Positions 23,700 through 36,266 of a stretch of 64,000 nt of DNA are shown here, piece after piece. The position numbers and the translations under genes were made by a program. The notes under the pieces were generated by a model that saw only the letters and a list, made by a program, of their open reading frames with translations, ran no database searches and had not been told where the DNA came from. Origin of the DNA: Ziziphus jujuba (lineage: Eukaryota; Streptophyta; Magnoliopsida; Rosales; Rhamnaceae). How positions within the stretch are numbered: the first letter of the stretch is position 1; each line of letters starts with the position of its first letter. Location of the stretch: positions 20,573,001 through 20,637,000 of the forward strand of contig NC_083383.1 of NCBI RefSeq assembly GCF_031755915.1, written 5' to 3'.

Positions 23700-25485
23700 C
23701 AAGTTAAAATTTGACAGGACTCATCTTAAGAGTCCCTTAAAGAATCCTAGGTGGTTGTATTTAGGAAAAGTCCCATGGAACAATCCTATGGAGTGTTTGG
23801 CAGAATCCCCATCTAAAGTGTGGATAACTCAAACATTTTCGGATATAAACTCATTTCAGAAATATCTAAAATAGAGACTCGATGTCTAAAATACTATTCA
23901 TTGGTCAACATTCACTGCATAATTCATACCCAAACATAAAAGTAATACTACTAGTAACCAAATCTTACTACAATTATAGTCAGTGTGCATAAGAACAATC
24001 TACGAGAGTTTACAAAATTAAAATCAATACAAGCTGAACGAATAATACAAGTGAGATAAAAGAAATAAGAAAAAAAAAATACTGAATGCTACTATTGCGG
24101 ATCATAGCAAGGGACACAATGTGCAAGGGGGAGTTGCTAGTTAACACTCAAGACTAGGAAAATGAATTTAAAAAGATAAAATGTGAAATGATGATATCTA
24201 AATGAGTGGACTAAATAATATAAGAAAATACTGCAATTTATATTTGAAATTCTTGCCTCAAAAGACGTTACACTTTCGCTCTTTGAAAAGTTCCCCATTT
24301 GAAAATTCTTTCACATAATCAATATTCATACTCCCAAAGGTTTATTGAATAAAATTTGATATCCAATAAAAAAATCAACATATAAAACCACTTTAGTATA
24401 AATAATTAAATAAGTTAAAAGCATAAATAACCATGTACATAAAATATTGTATCAAGTGCAAACCATATGGATATTATTATCAAATTTCTACTCATAAGTA
24501 TATGAAAAATAAAATGTTTATGGTGAGTAACCAAATACTGAACCCACAAAAGAGAGTTAATTTTAATTAGTTTGTCTTGTTTAGATCCAATCATTATATT
24601 AGAAATTGTCTTTCTTTGAAGTGAGGTGCTCCAATGATTGCAACAACTTAAGCATAGGAAGTCCTTTCTATATCAAGAAGTATAAAACTCTACATTGAGA
24701 TCCCGCATAAGTGTCGTTTGCCTCACCAATAGGATCGTCTTGGTTAGTAAGATTCCATTGTGAGATTCAAAAATACAAAAGTAAGGGGCTAGAAATCTCA
24801 GGATCAAAATGTTGTACTAAAGAACTTTAAATCCTTGTTGCATAACAAATTGAATTATCACCTCAAAACAAAAACAAAACAAAAAAAATATATATATTAT
24901 TAAATATAAAATAAGCAAAATAAAAGAAATACCAATTAAATTGAATAATTGAAAGTTTTGTTTGTGTACAAAATCCACAATACTAGATAGAATCAAGAAT
25001 ATAAAAAGGTAGAAATTGAAGATATTAAACAACGACAATATATGTCTCGGAGGTTTTATCACTCTTAGCTTAATCATGCTTTAATGCCTTTTTTTTTTTT
25101 TTTAATATCTTTTGGATCTTCCAAGCTTCAAATAAACTACTTTTATGGTGGAAAAATGATGGTGGCGGCATCAAAGAGAGAAATAGTAGCTAGTTAGTAA
25201 CATGAACAGATGATGGAGGTAGTATGTAGACTGATGCCCCTTAAATTTGAAAATACAAACCCTTAAATGGAACTATTGTTCCATCTTTTTTCTCCTAATT
25301 TATAGAAATAAAAATAATATCTTTGATAATATCTAGCTTTAAAAAATTAGAAATGCTACCTAATATCCCAATAAATAAATAAATACAAAAATAAATTTAA
25401 TAATATCTATTACTTAGCCACTAAGAAACTTTGTTGTTGGACTCTTAAACCATAATTAGGGTTTGGGTTCTGACTTGGCAAATAA
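23503..25485. other. AT-rich intergenic DNA
   Basis: No gene recognised. TA microsatellite at about 23667-23696. The part 24580-24790 is less AT-rich but shows no recognisable coding sequence, and no gag or 5' LTR of the downstream gypsy element is visible in it. Confidence 0.45.
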
Positions 25486-28238
25486 ACAGTCTTTCCAAAT
25501 GAAATTCCAAAAGAATTACCACCAATTAAAGGGATTGATCATCAAATTAACTTTGTTCCAGGGGCTGCCATACCAAATAGACCTGCGTATAGGAGCAATC
25601 TCGAAGAAATAAAGGAACTACAAAAACAGGTAAGTGGTTTACTTGATAAAGGCTATATTCATGAGAGTATGAGTCTATGTGCTGTTCCTGTTTTATTAGT
25701 GCCTAAAAAAGATGGTTCTTGGAGAATGTGTGTTGATTGTCGGGCTATAAATAATATCACCATCAAATAGAGGAATCCAATTCCTAGATTAGATGATATG
25801 CTTGATGAATTGTATGGTGCTTGCATGTTCACTAAAATTGATCTTAGGAGTGGATACTATCAAATTAGGATGAAAGAGGATGATAAATGAAAAACTGCAT
25901 TTAAAACTAAATATGGGCTATATGAATGGTTAGTCATGCCTTTTGGTTTAACTAATACACCTAGTACTTTTATGAGGCTTATGAATCACGTTATGTGTCC
26001 ATTTATTGGCAAATTTGTGGTTGCGTACTTTGACGACATTTTAGTGTATAGCCAAAACTTAGATGAACATGTAGACCATCTTAGGCAAGTTTTAAATGTT
26101 CTTAGGAAAGAAAAGTTGTTTGCTAACATAAAAAAGTGTGACTTTTGCAAAGATGAGCTTGTTTTTCTATGATTTGTAGTAAGTGTTGCAGGAATTAAAG
26201 TTGACCAATCTAAAGTTCAAGCAATCAAGGAGTGGCCGACACCAATATCTATCATCCAAGTGAGGAGCTTTCATGGTTTGACAAGTTTTTATCGAAGATT
26301 TGTCAAGGACTTTAGCACCATCGCAACACCTTTGAATGAAGTTGTAAAGAAGAATGTTGGCTTTAAATGGGAGGAAGTACAAGAAAATTCTTTTAATTTT
26401 TTGAAAGAAAAATTATGTAATGCACCTTTATTAGTTTTGCCAAATTTTTCTAAGATTTTTGAAATTGAATGTGATGCTTCGGGTGTAGGTATTGGAGCTG
26501 TATTAGTGCAAGAAGGAAGGCCCATAGCCTACTTTAGTGAGAAATTAAATGGAGCTGCACTAAACTACCTGACATATGACAAGGAGATGTATGCTTTGGT
26601 GAGGACTTTGCAAACGTGGCAGCATTATCTCATGCCAAAAGAATTTGTGATTCATATGGATTATGAATCTTTGAAGTACATTAAAGGCCAAGGAAAGCTC
26701 AACCGAAGGCATGCCAAGTGGATTGAATTTATTGAAACTTTTCCATATGTGATCCACTACAAGAAAGGTAAGGAAAATGTGGTTGCTGATGCATAATCCC
26801 AAAGGTATGTTTTCTTTTCTACCTTAGATTCTAGATTGCTTGGTTTTGAACAATTAAATGAACTTTATGAGCATGATAGTGACTTTAGAGAAATATTTAG
26901 AACCTATTTGAAACATGGATTTAATAAATTTTACATATTCGAGAGATATTTATTTAAGGAAAACAAACTTTGTGTGCCTAATTGTAGCATTAGGGAGTTA
27001 TTAGTTCGGGAAGGTCATGGGGGTGGTTTAATGGGATATTTTGGTGTTTTTAAAACTTTATCCTTGCTATAAGAACATTTTTATTGGCCTAATATGAAGA
27101 GAGATGTTGAGAAAATATGTGAAAGGTGTTTGAAATGCTGAAAGACTAAGTCCACATTGAAGCCGCACAGATTGTACCAACCTTTGCCGATTCCTTCACA
27201 TCCTTGGGTAGATTTATCTATGGATTTTATTCTTGGTTTGCCTAGGTCAAGGACAAGTAAGAATTCAATTTTTGTTGTTGTAGATAGATTTTCTAAGAGG
27301 GCACATTTTATTACATGTAATAAAACTGATGATGCATCTAACGTAGCTAATTTATTTTTCAAAGAAATTGTGAGGTTACATGGAATGCCTAGAACTATTG
27401 TTTCGGATAGGGATGCTAAGTTTTTAAGTTATTTTTGGAAAACATTGTGGACTAAGTTAGGTACTACGCCTTTATTTTCAACTACTTGTCATCCACAAAC
27501 TGATGGACAAACCGAAGTAGTGAATATAACTTTGTCTGCATTCTTGAGAGCATTAATTAGTCAAAATTTGAGAACTTGGGAGGATTGTTTGCCACATGTT
27601 GAATTTGCTTATAATAGGTCTTTGCATTCAGCAACTATATTTACTCCTTTTGAAATTTTTTATAATTTTAATCTGTTGACTCCATTAGATCTAACAACTT
27701 TACCTTTAAGTGAATGTGCTAATCTAGATGGGAAACAAAAAGATGATTTTGTTAAGCAGATTCATGAAAAAACTAATACAAATATTGAGAGGAGGACCGA
27801 GTAATATGCAAGGAATGTTAACCAAGGCCAAAAATAGGTTGTTTTTGAAAATGGAGATTGGGTTTGGTTACACTTAAGGAAGGAGAGGTTTCTCAAACAG
27901 CGGTAAGAAAAATTGTTGCCGAGAGGCAATGGACCTTTTCAAGTTTTAGAGCGGATAAATGACAATGCTTACAACTTGAATTACTAGGTGAGTATAATGT
28001 TAGTGCTACATTCAATGTTGCTGATTTGTCTCCTTTTGCTGCAAGTGATGACTTTGATTTGAGGGCAAATCCTTTTCAAGAGGAGGGGAATGATGCCAAT
28101 CCTCCCGAGCTCGCACAACCGACAACTCGCTGGGATACTGATCCGATACGGATGGAGATCGGACCGATCACTAGGGCTCAAGCTAAGAGATTTAAGGATA
28201 ATCTTGTTGCCTTTATCCAGGAAGTAATTCATTCTTAA
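25486..28238 (+). pseudogene. Ty3/gypsy pol: reverse transcriptase, RNase H, integrase (broken)
   Basis: One frame runs from 25486 to 27803 with the gypsy order RT, RNase H, integrase. RT begins at PNEIPKELPPIKG and includes [41 protein letters not shown] and YFDDILVYS (catalytic DD intact). RNase H shows [16 protein letters not shown] and YDKEMYALV. Integrase shows the end of a zinc-binding site (CERCLKC), [16 protein letters not shown] and [10 protein letters not shown], i.e. all three acidic residues. Several in-frame stops occur (about 25768, 25888, 26170, 26794, 27070, 27139, 27802 and two more downstream). A single frame change near 27982 leads into the C-terminal tail ending at 28238. 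Gag, protease and the 5' LTR are missing. No standard chromodomain is recognised; lineage is unresolved. Confidence 0.85.
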
Positions 28239-28285
28239 AATGGCTTGTCTATACCTGAAGATAAAAGACCTGTTTTAAGCATCCA

Positions 28286-28297
28286 AGTGGTGGAGGC
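28286..28297 (+). other. Candidate polypurine tract of the gypsy element
   Basis: AGTGGTGGAGGC lies directly before the TG that starts the LTR, the position of the second-strand primer in LTR retrotransposons. It is inferred from position and base composition. Confidence 0.5.
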
Positions 28298-29083
28298 TGA
28301 TACATCGGACATTTTACATCAGACACCCATACATCGGACATTTTATATCGGATACCCATACATCAGATATTTTATATCAGACACCTATACATCGGGCATC
28401 TGACCTCGGACTTCGGACTTCGGACACCAGGCATAACTTAGTTCAGACATCAATCATGAGTTAGCTCGGTTGAAGACATAGTTCAGCCTAGATGTCAAAG
28501 TCAACTTGTTACCTAATTTACGATTGACTTTCTTGTTTTTTCCTTGTTTTTATTTATTTATTGGTTGGACAAATTGATTTAGGAAAGTTAATATGTTATT
28601 TTATTTTCATTGTTTAGGAAAGTTGATACTTTTGTAAATTAATTAATTCCTATTTCCAAAATAAAGGAATTAATTAATTAAAAATTAGACTTAGGAAAGT
28701 AGTGAGATTCGGCTACCATGATTATGTTTCCTAATGTTGGTCAGATTTTTCACCTTAGATTTTTAGGGTTTTATTTCGTGACTTTGTAGCCTATTTAAAG
28801 GCTTATTTTTCAATAAGAATTAAGCTTGAATTTTATACAGAAAATTATTTGTGAGATTGAGTTCTCTTTGTTCTTTTGAACACCTAAAACACCATTAGAG
28901 AGTGAATGTTTTAGTTTGACTTATCAATAGGACTTCCGTCACCTATTGTGGCGTCTTCATTATATACCAAGGTTTCTAATCATAGGTTGGTTAAGGGTCA
29001 AGGTGACCATTAAAACTTGAACATGATTAGATCTGGGCTAATATAATACGGGTTTAGGAGCAGGTCGTCCTAGGTTCGTATCA
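28298..29083 (+). mobile_element. 3' LTR of the gypsy element
   Basis: The 786-bp stretch begins TGATAC and ends GTATCA, a perfect 6-bp inverted repeat with TG..CA ends. It directly follows the pol tail and polypurine tract. A TATA-like word (TATTTAAAGG at 28792) and AATAAG (28813) suit the promoter and polyadenylation parts of an LTR. No matching LTR was found upstream, so the element is 5'-truncated. Confidence 0.7.
28301..28410 (+). repeat. 29-bp tandem repeat inside the gypsy LTR
   Basis: Units starting TACATCGGACATTTTACATC begin at 28301, 28330 and 28359, with a partial fourth at 28388. Each differs by a few bases. It lies in the U3 part of the LTR. Confidence 0.85.
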
Positions 29084-29304
29084 AGTGCTAGGCAAGTTTT
29101 TATCGTGGGGTGCCTAGTTATAATGGTAGTCATGATTCTGGTAATCAATGTCGCGGGTATCTAGGAGGGAGGTGTGGATGCAAGATGGTGAGTGCAAACT
29201 GCTCTTATTTGCATGGTTGTTTTCCAGTGTAAAAGCATATAGTAGTGTATCAATTTAAATGGTCATCTGCAACATTTGTTGCTATAGTGCTTTGATGTGG
29301 GGAG
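29084..29304. other. Spacer between gypsy LTR and hAT element
   Basis: Less AT-rich than average; no protein similarity recognised. Confidence 0.35.
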
Positions 29305-32222
29305 AAGACCAATGAACAAAATATCATGATATCGCCAAAATTTCGGTGACAATATTGGATTTCACCCAACCTCAACATCGATAAGGAAAAAATATTCGTT
29401 TGGGTTGTCATGAAAATGTCAATATTATTGACAAGTGTCAACGTTGTCAGATGTTGTTGATAGAAATGATGGTTTTTGTATGGATGTTTGTGGAAATGTT
29501 GAGGAAGTTTCAGTTGTTGATGCAAATTAAGTTATCGGTTTGCCTATGCTTCTATTTCATTATTTCTTCTAATTGATTTAAGTCCATGAAAAGAAATAAT
29601 AGGTACAATACTAATCTAAATCAATGGGTTATTGACTTTTTGTTAAATTGGAGCTTCTAGAGTATTAATACAGACTCATAGTAGTTGTCAATTTAGAGCT
29701 TAGGGAGTATTATCACTGACTCAAAGTAAACGATCCATTGATGGTCTAGATTGATCCCCTTTTTCTACCATGTATTTATATCTGTGCTAATAGAATAAGT
29801 TGGATTTTCTTATTTTTATTCATTAGATTTTTCCAATTTAGCAAACTCTCACCATGATTGGATTACAAATTTGGGCTTTATTCACATGAAATTTTTTTTC
29901 ACATAACTAAAGAAGAAAAGAACAAAGAAAAAACCATTGAAAGAAGGGAAATCTAGCATAAAAGACATGAATCTTGCATTTGATGTTGAAATATTGGGAT
30001 CAAAAGCAAGACTATATGTGCCTTTTTTTTTTAAAGCAAGAATATTTGAACATAAAAGTGAAAATATCCATTAGTATGAGAATTAATTCTCATTTAAAAT
30101 ATTTATTTATTTATATTAATATGAGAATTTAGTGTACAACATTAAAAACATGATACCCATTAAGACATTACTTATTAACAATCCTACTATGAAGTTTTGA
30201 ATCCTCCCTCCCTAAGCATAAAATTGTGTAGCTTGACGTAAATATATATACCATGTCTTTTACAAGCTTTCACATGAACCATAATAATTCATCAGATTTT
30301 GCCTTTTATAATTGATAATAGACTTCCCTTCTCTTCAAAGTTCAAAGTTCAACCTCTATTACAAGCCTCTCATTTTTATCTATTCATATCCCTTAAACCC
30401 ATCTCAACATTCAAGTTCCTTAAATCCTTTTTTTTTTTTTTTAAAAAAAAAGTTTCCTTTAGTCTCAAAAAAAAGAAAAAAAACACTTTGAGCCTTCTTA
30501 AACAAATATTTCCTCCAATTGTGAATTTGGGATGGCATGGTGGCTTCCATGGATGATGGTGAAGGGAGGTTGGAGAAGGAAGAGGAGGAAAATGTGGATG
30601 AGTAGTTGGGATTCTGAGGATTGGGGAAATTGGCATTAGTTTGAATGGTTTTGGAGAAAGTGAGAAAAAACAAAGTAGAGTAAGAATTGAAGAAGGAAAG
30701 GACTATGGAGAGAGACTGACTTTGAAAGTTTTAAAAAAAATAGAACATGATGGAGGCTTTGTTTTCAATGAAGGTAATTAGTCTTCAACATTCTTTTACT
30801 ATTATTATTTTTTTCCACTTTTTATGTTCCTAAAAAGGAGAACTTTTGATAGATTCAAACTAGAAAGCAATCATCTTCAAGTAGCCCAAAGTTTTACCTC
30901 TACACAGTTTCTTGACTTTCAAAGGTAACTGTTTTAATATTAAGTAATGCATAAAGTTTACTTACTTATATAGTATAGAATTAATTAAATGTATAAGGTA
31001 TAGAGCATAGAATTAATTTTGCATTACAGAGTAATATATTATGTAATTATTAATTTTAATATTTTAACATCTATGTACTGAATGAATGGTATAAATTTTA
31101 TAAAAGGTAAATAAATATTTTTTTATCTCATTTAGGTCAAACAGAAGTTACATCATATAATGGATTCTATAAGATATAAAAATCTAATTAAAACCAATTA
31201 CTATCATATATGTCTAAATATATTGAGAGGTTTAAGCATATGACTCTACAATGATTCTATTATGGACTATATGATACTCATTAAGACTAATTTTTATGAT
31301 TATAAAAATGTAAGCCTTTTGGATATGTTTTTAGGATTTTTTTTAAATCTCTATTAATATTTGGATGATTCTGTAGATAATTATTGATAGTAGGAATGTG
31401 GTGCTTAACTTGGATGGTCATAATATTATGTTAACTTGGATATTTTTTAATATTAATCATTATTATTATTGTTATGTGAGCAGTTCCTAACTGTTGTTTT
31501 TTATTGAACTCATCATTATTGTCAAATGTTAGTTTTATAAATTATTATTATTATTATTATTATGAGAAACCTACTTAATAGTCATTAATGGTTATTAAGG
31601 GAAAAAGTGGAAAGTGATAGTGGAAGAGTAGATTCAGCTTGGTCATATTATATTCCAATCGAAGATAACAAATATATGATACAATTTGCAAATATTGCAA
31701 CCATAAAATGAAAAATGGTGGAATCACCAGATTAAAGTATCATTTATCGTATTCTGATTCAAAGAATAATGTAAAAAAAAAAATGCTCCAATGTCCTCCA
31801 AAAGTGAAGAAAGAAATTTATAATCCTTTAAGGAAGAAAGAATGTGAAAAATTGAAAAAAAAAAAAAAAAAAGGCGATGGAAGAATATATTCATCATAAG
31901 TTGCAACATAATTTAGCTTTATTTTGATGTAGTTATGATGATGATGAAGATGTATGTATATATTCAACTGATTTGCATTTGATAAACGAGACTCATATTG
32001 AGCTGCAGTATGTGCAACTAAATAAGACAGATAGGGAAAAAGAACAAAAAAGCAAATTTTTTTTACCCAAGAGGACAAAGATCAGAATCTTTAAGAGAAT
32101 GTAGAACTTAAATCACATTCTCGATTTGTCGCACAAAAAGGGTAAAGGAGACCACTCATAGACAACAATTTCAAGATTTTCCTCCAGCTGTCTTCATTAT
32201 ATAAGTCATTTGGTGTAAAACA

Positions 32223-32260
<38 letters not shown>

Positions 32261-33040
32261 GAATTGATGAAAGGTGCTATTGGAGAAACGCTCAGAAAAT
32301 TAGTAGTAAAGTTCCTTATTTATGATAATGTTCCTCCTACAAGGGAAAAATCTCACCATTTTAAGAACATGATAATTAGTGCTTAACAAACAGGCGTGAG
32401 AGTTGAAATTCTTTCTTCATATGAAATTAAAAAAAAAAAAATCTAGATATGGAGTATAAAGATATGCAAAATTTTATTGAAAAGTTCAAAGAAAAATGGA
32501 AGGCATATGGTTGTACAATTATGTATGATGGATGTATAGGATCAAGTAAATTGTATATATTGAATTTTATGCATTATTGTAAAGGGTTATTAGTGTTTTT
32601 TAAGTCAGTTGATGCCTTAGATAAAATCAAAGACCATAAATACATATAAGAGCTTTTGGAGAATGTTATCTATGAAGTAGGCAAAAACAATCTTGTACAA
32701 ATAGTCATAGATAATGATTTTGTATTTGTAAAGACTATAAAAAAGTTTATGCAAAAGTACAACTTGTACTGGATACCATATACTACATACTATATTAATC
32801 TTATACTTAAAGATATAGGAAAGCACAAGAGTATTGCAAGGGCCATTCAAAGTGCAAGAATGATAACTAATTATATTTATAATCATAATTAGTTACTTTC
32901 TAAGACATATATCTATATATATATATATATAAAGGAGACATAGCGAGACCGGGAAAAACAAGATTTGCAACGAATCACATTACTTTAAATAGTCTCTTGA
33001 AAAAAAAAAAAAGTATTCTCTAATTGAGTTGAACAAAAGT

Positions 33041-34079
33041 GGGAAAAGAAGTAGAGAAACTTTATCACTGTTGACACATTGCACTCTAAACTTTTTTTTT
33101 TCTATCATTTTACACTCCAAACTTTCTTTTTACTTACATCGTTGGTTCTTCTATTAAAAATACATATAAAGTAATGATCAGGTGCCTCACACGTGCTCAC
33201 CAAACGATAGTAGATCAGATAATTTCACTGTTCTCAATTTAGAAATTAGGGTTTCATTTGAGAAATTTCTTCATCGAAACCCCTTCTCCTTCTTCTTCTT
33301 CTTCTTCTTCTTCTTCTTCCTTCCATGTCCATGTCTATTCTCTTTCATTCCTCACCTTTTTCACATCTCACGTGCTCTTTCAAATCCAAAACCCCTTTCT
33401 TTTTCTTTTTTTTTTCTTCTTCTTCCAAACCACCACTCTCAGTAGAACCAACAATTACAAAGTTGCAAGGGAATGAACTTCTCTCTCTCCTCTTTCTATG
33501 TATTTTCCTCTCTTTTTTTGGTGTACTCTCTCTTTCTCTGTAACTCTCTCTGTCTCTTTCTCTCTCTTCTTTTTTTTTTTTGGTGTACTCTCTCTTTCTC
33601 TGTAACTCTCTATCTCTTCTCTTTCTCCGTCCTCTTTTTTTTTTTTTTTTTTACGTACTCTCTGTTTCTCTATAAATCTCTTTGTCTGTCTTTCTCTCTC
33701 TCTCCTCTTTCTTAGTCTCTGTTCTTTTTTTTTTTTTGTACTCTTTCTTTCTTTGTATCTCTCTTTGTTTGTCCCCTCTATCTAATTGATATTTTAGGAA
33801 AGCAAAACTCTATTTTAGCATTGGATCGAAGCTTTTTTTTCCCTTAGTTTTTTCCTTCACATTTCCTGAACTCCAAACAAAGCCTAAAAATTGTAAAATG
33901 ACCTGATCTACCCTCGTTTGAAAAGCACGTGTGAGGCACTTGATCATTCCATTATGCATTTTTAACAGAAGAACCAACAGGGCAAGTAAAAAGGAAGTTT
34001 GGGGTGCAAAATGCCAAAAAAAAAAAATTTAGGATGCACAATATGTCAACCTCGATAAAATTTGGGGTGCTTGGTTGCC
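33041..34079. mobile_element. Mutator-like element nested in the hAT transposase
   Basis: The reverse complement of the right end (CAAGCACCCCAAATTTTATC, then GAGGTTGACATATTGTGCAT) faces the left end (AAACTTTATCACTGTTGACA, then CATTGCACTC). The repeat continues over about 170 bp with CTTTTTACTT, TTGGTTCTTCTGTTAAAAA, GATCA(A/G)GTGCCTCACACGTG and GTAGATCAG. The outermost 35 bp are diverged, so the left boundary could be up to 30 bp further in. Hosting frames of the hAT transposase resume on both sides. The interior holds CTT repeats and a CT-rich minisatellite, with no transposase. Confidence 0.65.
33513..33770 (+). repeat. Pyrimidine-rich tandem repeat
   Basis: Four degenerate units of about 58-90 bp, each a T run followed by GTACTCTCTCTTTCTCTGTA and more CT repeats, starting near 33513, 33571, 33634 and 33724. 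It lies inside the nested Mutator-like element. Frames across it give only Ser/Leu/Phe low-complexity peptides. Confidence 0.7.
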
Positions 34080-36266
34080 AATATTTCTAACATATATGAA
34101 CCATTGTATACTGTTCTGCAAATTGTTGACACTAAGTTCATATCTATGATACCACTATTATATGATTGTTTTCAAAAAATGAAAGATTCAATCAATAACT
34201 AAAGAAGAACTCAATGGATTATGGGCATCAAAATGTTCGATGGGACCATACACTTGCTCATCCCCTCCATATGGCTGGTAGCTTGATGCCAATAACTGAT
34301 ATCAATTTTTATTTTATCAAATAATTTATATACTATCTTTAATTTTTAAAAATTTTGATAGCATACTTTCTCAACCCACGGTTCCAATATACAGAAGGGA
34401 TTGACATTGATCCAGAGCTTAGACAAGCTGTTCATGATGTTTTTGTAGTATTAGATCCAAATTCAGCTCATATATCTCAATTTGAAAATGAAGTAAGATT
34501 TTTTTTTTTTAATCAAACTAACATATTAGTAAAATTCTTAATAATGTTTTTTGTAATTACGTACATAATATGCTTCAGAGATGCATAAAAAGGATTTAGC
34601 AATCACGCAACAACTGTAAACCAGGTAAAAATGGTACCTAATATATACATTTTAGTACATATATTGATAGTTATATAAAAATCATATGCTGAGTATTTAA
34701 AGTTTTGTTAGACTTTAATGTATTTTGATTTATAATGTTGAAATATATAGTTAAATGGTGGACAGTGTATGGGAATAGCACTCCAATAGAAAACTAGCAA
34801 TGCATATTTTGTCGTAAGCTGTATCATCATTTGCATGTAAGCATAATTAAAGTACATTTACTTTAATACATATAAAATAACGAAATGAGCTCATATATGA
34901 AAATTTTCACAAACTAGTTTTTTGCTACTATAATATGAAATTGCGGATTTGTGATGTGGAATTAGCAAATCAACCACAATCAGATTCAAATTATTTAGAT
35001 CTTTTTGAAATAAGACTTGACCCTAGTTAAGATGAAGATAATCCTATTATACAATGGATAATGAATTCACACTTAAATGATGGTGAAAGCAATCCAGATC
35101 CTCAAGTTGCAATACATACCTTACAAGTAGGGATAAATGTTGACAATATTATTATTGAAGAAGTTATAAGTTATAAGAGTAAGGCTAATAATTCATTTGA
35201 AGTAGTAACAAAGCCTTTAACTAGGTAATTTAATCCTAGCTTAGAAACATTTGGTAGCGCTTATTCTCAACAAAATAAGTATGAGGATGAAGATGACGAT
35301 GATGTTGTTGATGTTAATGATGATAATGATGATGATGATGATGATGATGGTAATGAAGGTAATGGTAATGGTAGCGATAGAATAGGAGAATATAATATAG
35401 GTAGAGATGGGAGTGGAACATATTATTAAGAACCGAGCCAACAATCATTAAGCTCATTAATTGGTGAAGATCAATGCATACATGTCACACAAGATTTTAA
35501 CTATAGGGCTTGAACAGCAGGCACTGGTTCAAGAAAGCACTATAGAATTTCCATGATAAATTAACTTTAGGAAGATTATCTTTCTAACTCTTTGGATACA
35601 ATGAGTTTAAATACACAAGTTAGTTTTCAAATAAAAATTCTAAAATTCCAACTCTGTATCCAATTGGTCAAATGGGATCATATAATCCTCATAATGATTA
35701 CAGCATTGATGTCTTTAGTTATCTCATGTCTCAAACCAAAATACTATACTTCTCCAAAAAGTCCATATTACTCTCCACTTGAAGAGTTGGATGGAATTGA
35801 TAGAGAGATATATATTTGGCATATCCACAATTACATGAAAATTTTCTTTGTTGTGATAAATTGAAATGTCTATTGTTATATGCGCCAAACATTTGGATAT
35901 GATTATCAATTTGAAGCACTAAGAAGTTTTTTTTAATATTGATTATGTTTTATAAATTATATTTGAGAATTTCATGCATCTTAATATTATTTATCAAATT
36001 TTCTATATTTTGATGCTAATAAACACTATATTTTCTTTATTTACAATAATTTTTAATATTTATGAACTAGTTTACTATCATTGTATTCTAATTATTTTAT
36101 TTTTTTATATTATTTTACCATATTAAATATCTCATATGTAAAAATTTATATTCTAAGTTAAATATGTACAGTTTTCATAATTTTATCGAAATTTCCATCG
36201 GAATAGATATTTCATTAAAATTATACCTTCGATATTTCCGTCGATATCGATATTTTTATCAATGGC

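Larger units (their letters stand above)
31595..35430 (+). pseudogene. hAT transposase remnant (BED zinc finger, DUF659, C-terminal part)
   Basis: Pieces appear in family order. A BED-type zinc finger lies at about 31610-31830 (TICKYCNHKMKNGGITRLKY followed by HLS, then PPKVKKEI). A DUF659 region lies at 32449-32892 (FKEKWKAYGCTIMYDG, FFKSVDALDKIKDHKY, YWIPYTTYYINLILKDIGKH, ITNYIYNHN). Then come PGKTRFATNHITLNSL near 32950, LYTVLQIVDTKF near 34115, YFLNPRFQY near 34360, WWTVYGNSTP at 34760 and a shortened LAMHILS..VSSFACK. Stops and frame changes are frequent, and a 1-kb element interrupts it at 33041-34079. The tail is an acidic Asp-rich stretch coded by a GAT repeat (35283-35350). It cannot make active transposase. 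Confidence 0.75.
29305..36266 (+). mobile_element. Decayed hAT transposon with nested insertion
   Basis: The extent is inferred. The left edge near 29311 (CCAATGAACAAAATATC then ATGATATCGCC) pairs with the reverse complement of the right edge near 36265 (CCATTGATAAAAATATC then GATATCGACGG), an imperfect terminal or subterminal inverted repeat flanking the transposase remains at 31.6-35.4 kb. I could not find a clean 8-bp target duplication. The 2.3 kb between the left end and the transposase is non-coding and AT-rich (TTA repeats at 31543-31562). Confidence 0.45.

Noticed and set aside
30299..30673. Open frames on both strands around 30.3-30.7 kb
   Set aside because: Dominated by A/T runs, no similarity to any family I know; lies in the non-coding part of the hAT element.
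33182..33715. Overlapping Ser/Phe/Leu-rich frames
   Set aside because: They translate CTT and CT minisatellites in a Mutator-like element.
35241..35444. Minus-strand Ile-rich frame
   Set aside because: Antisense of the GAT repeat coding the acidic tail of the transposase.
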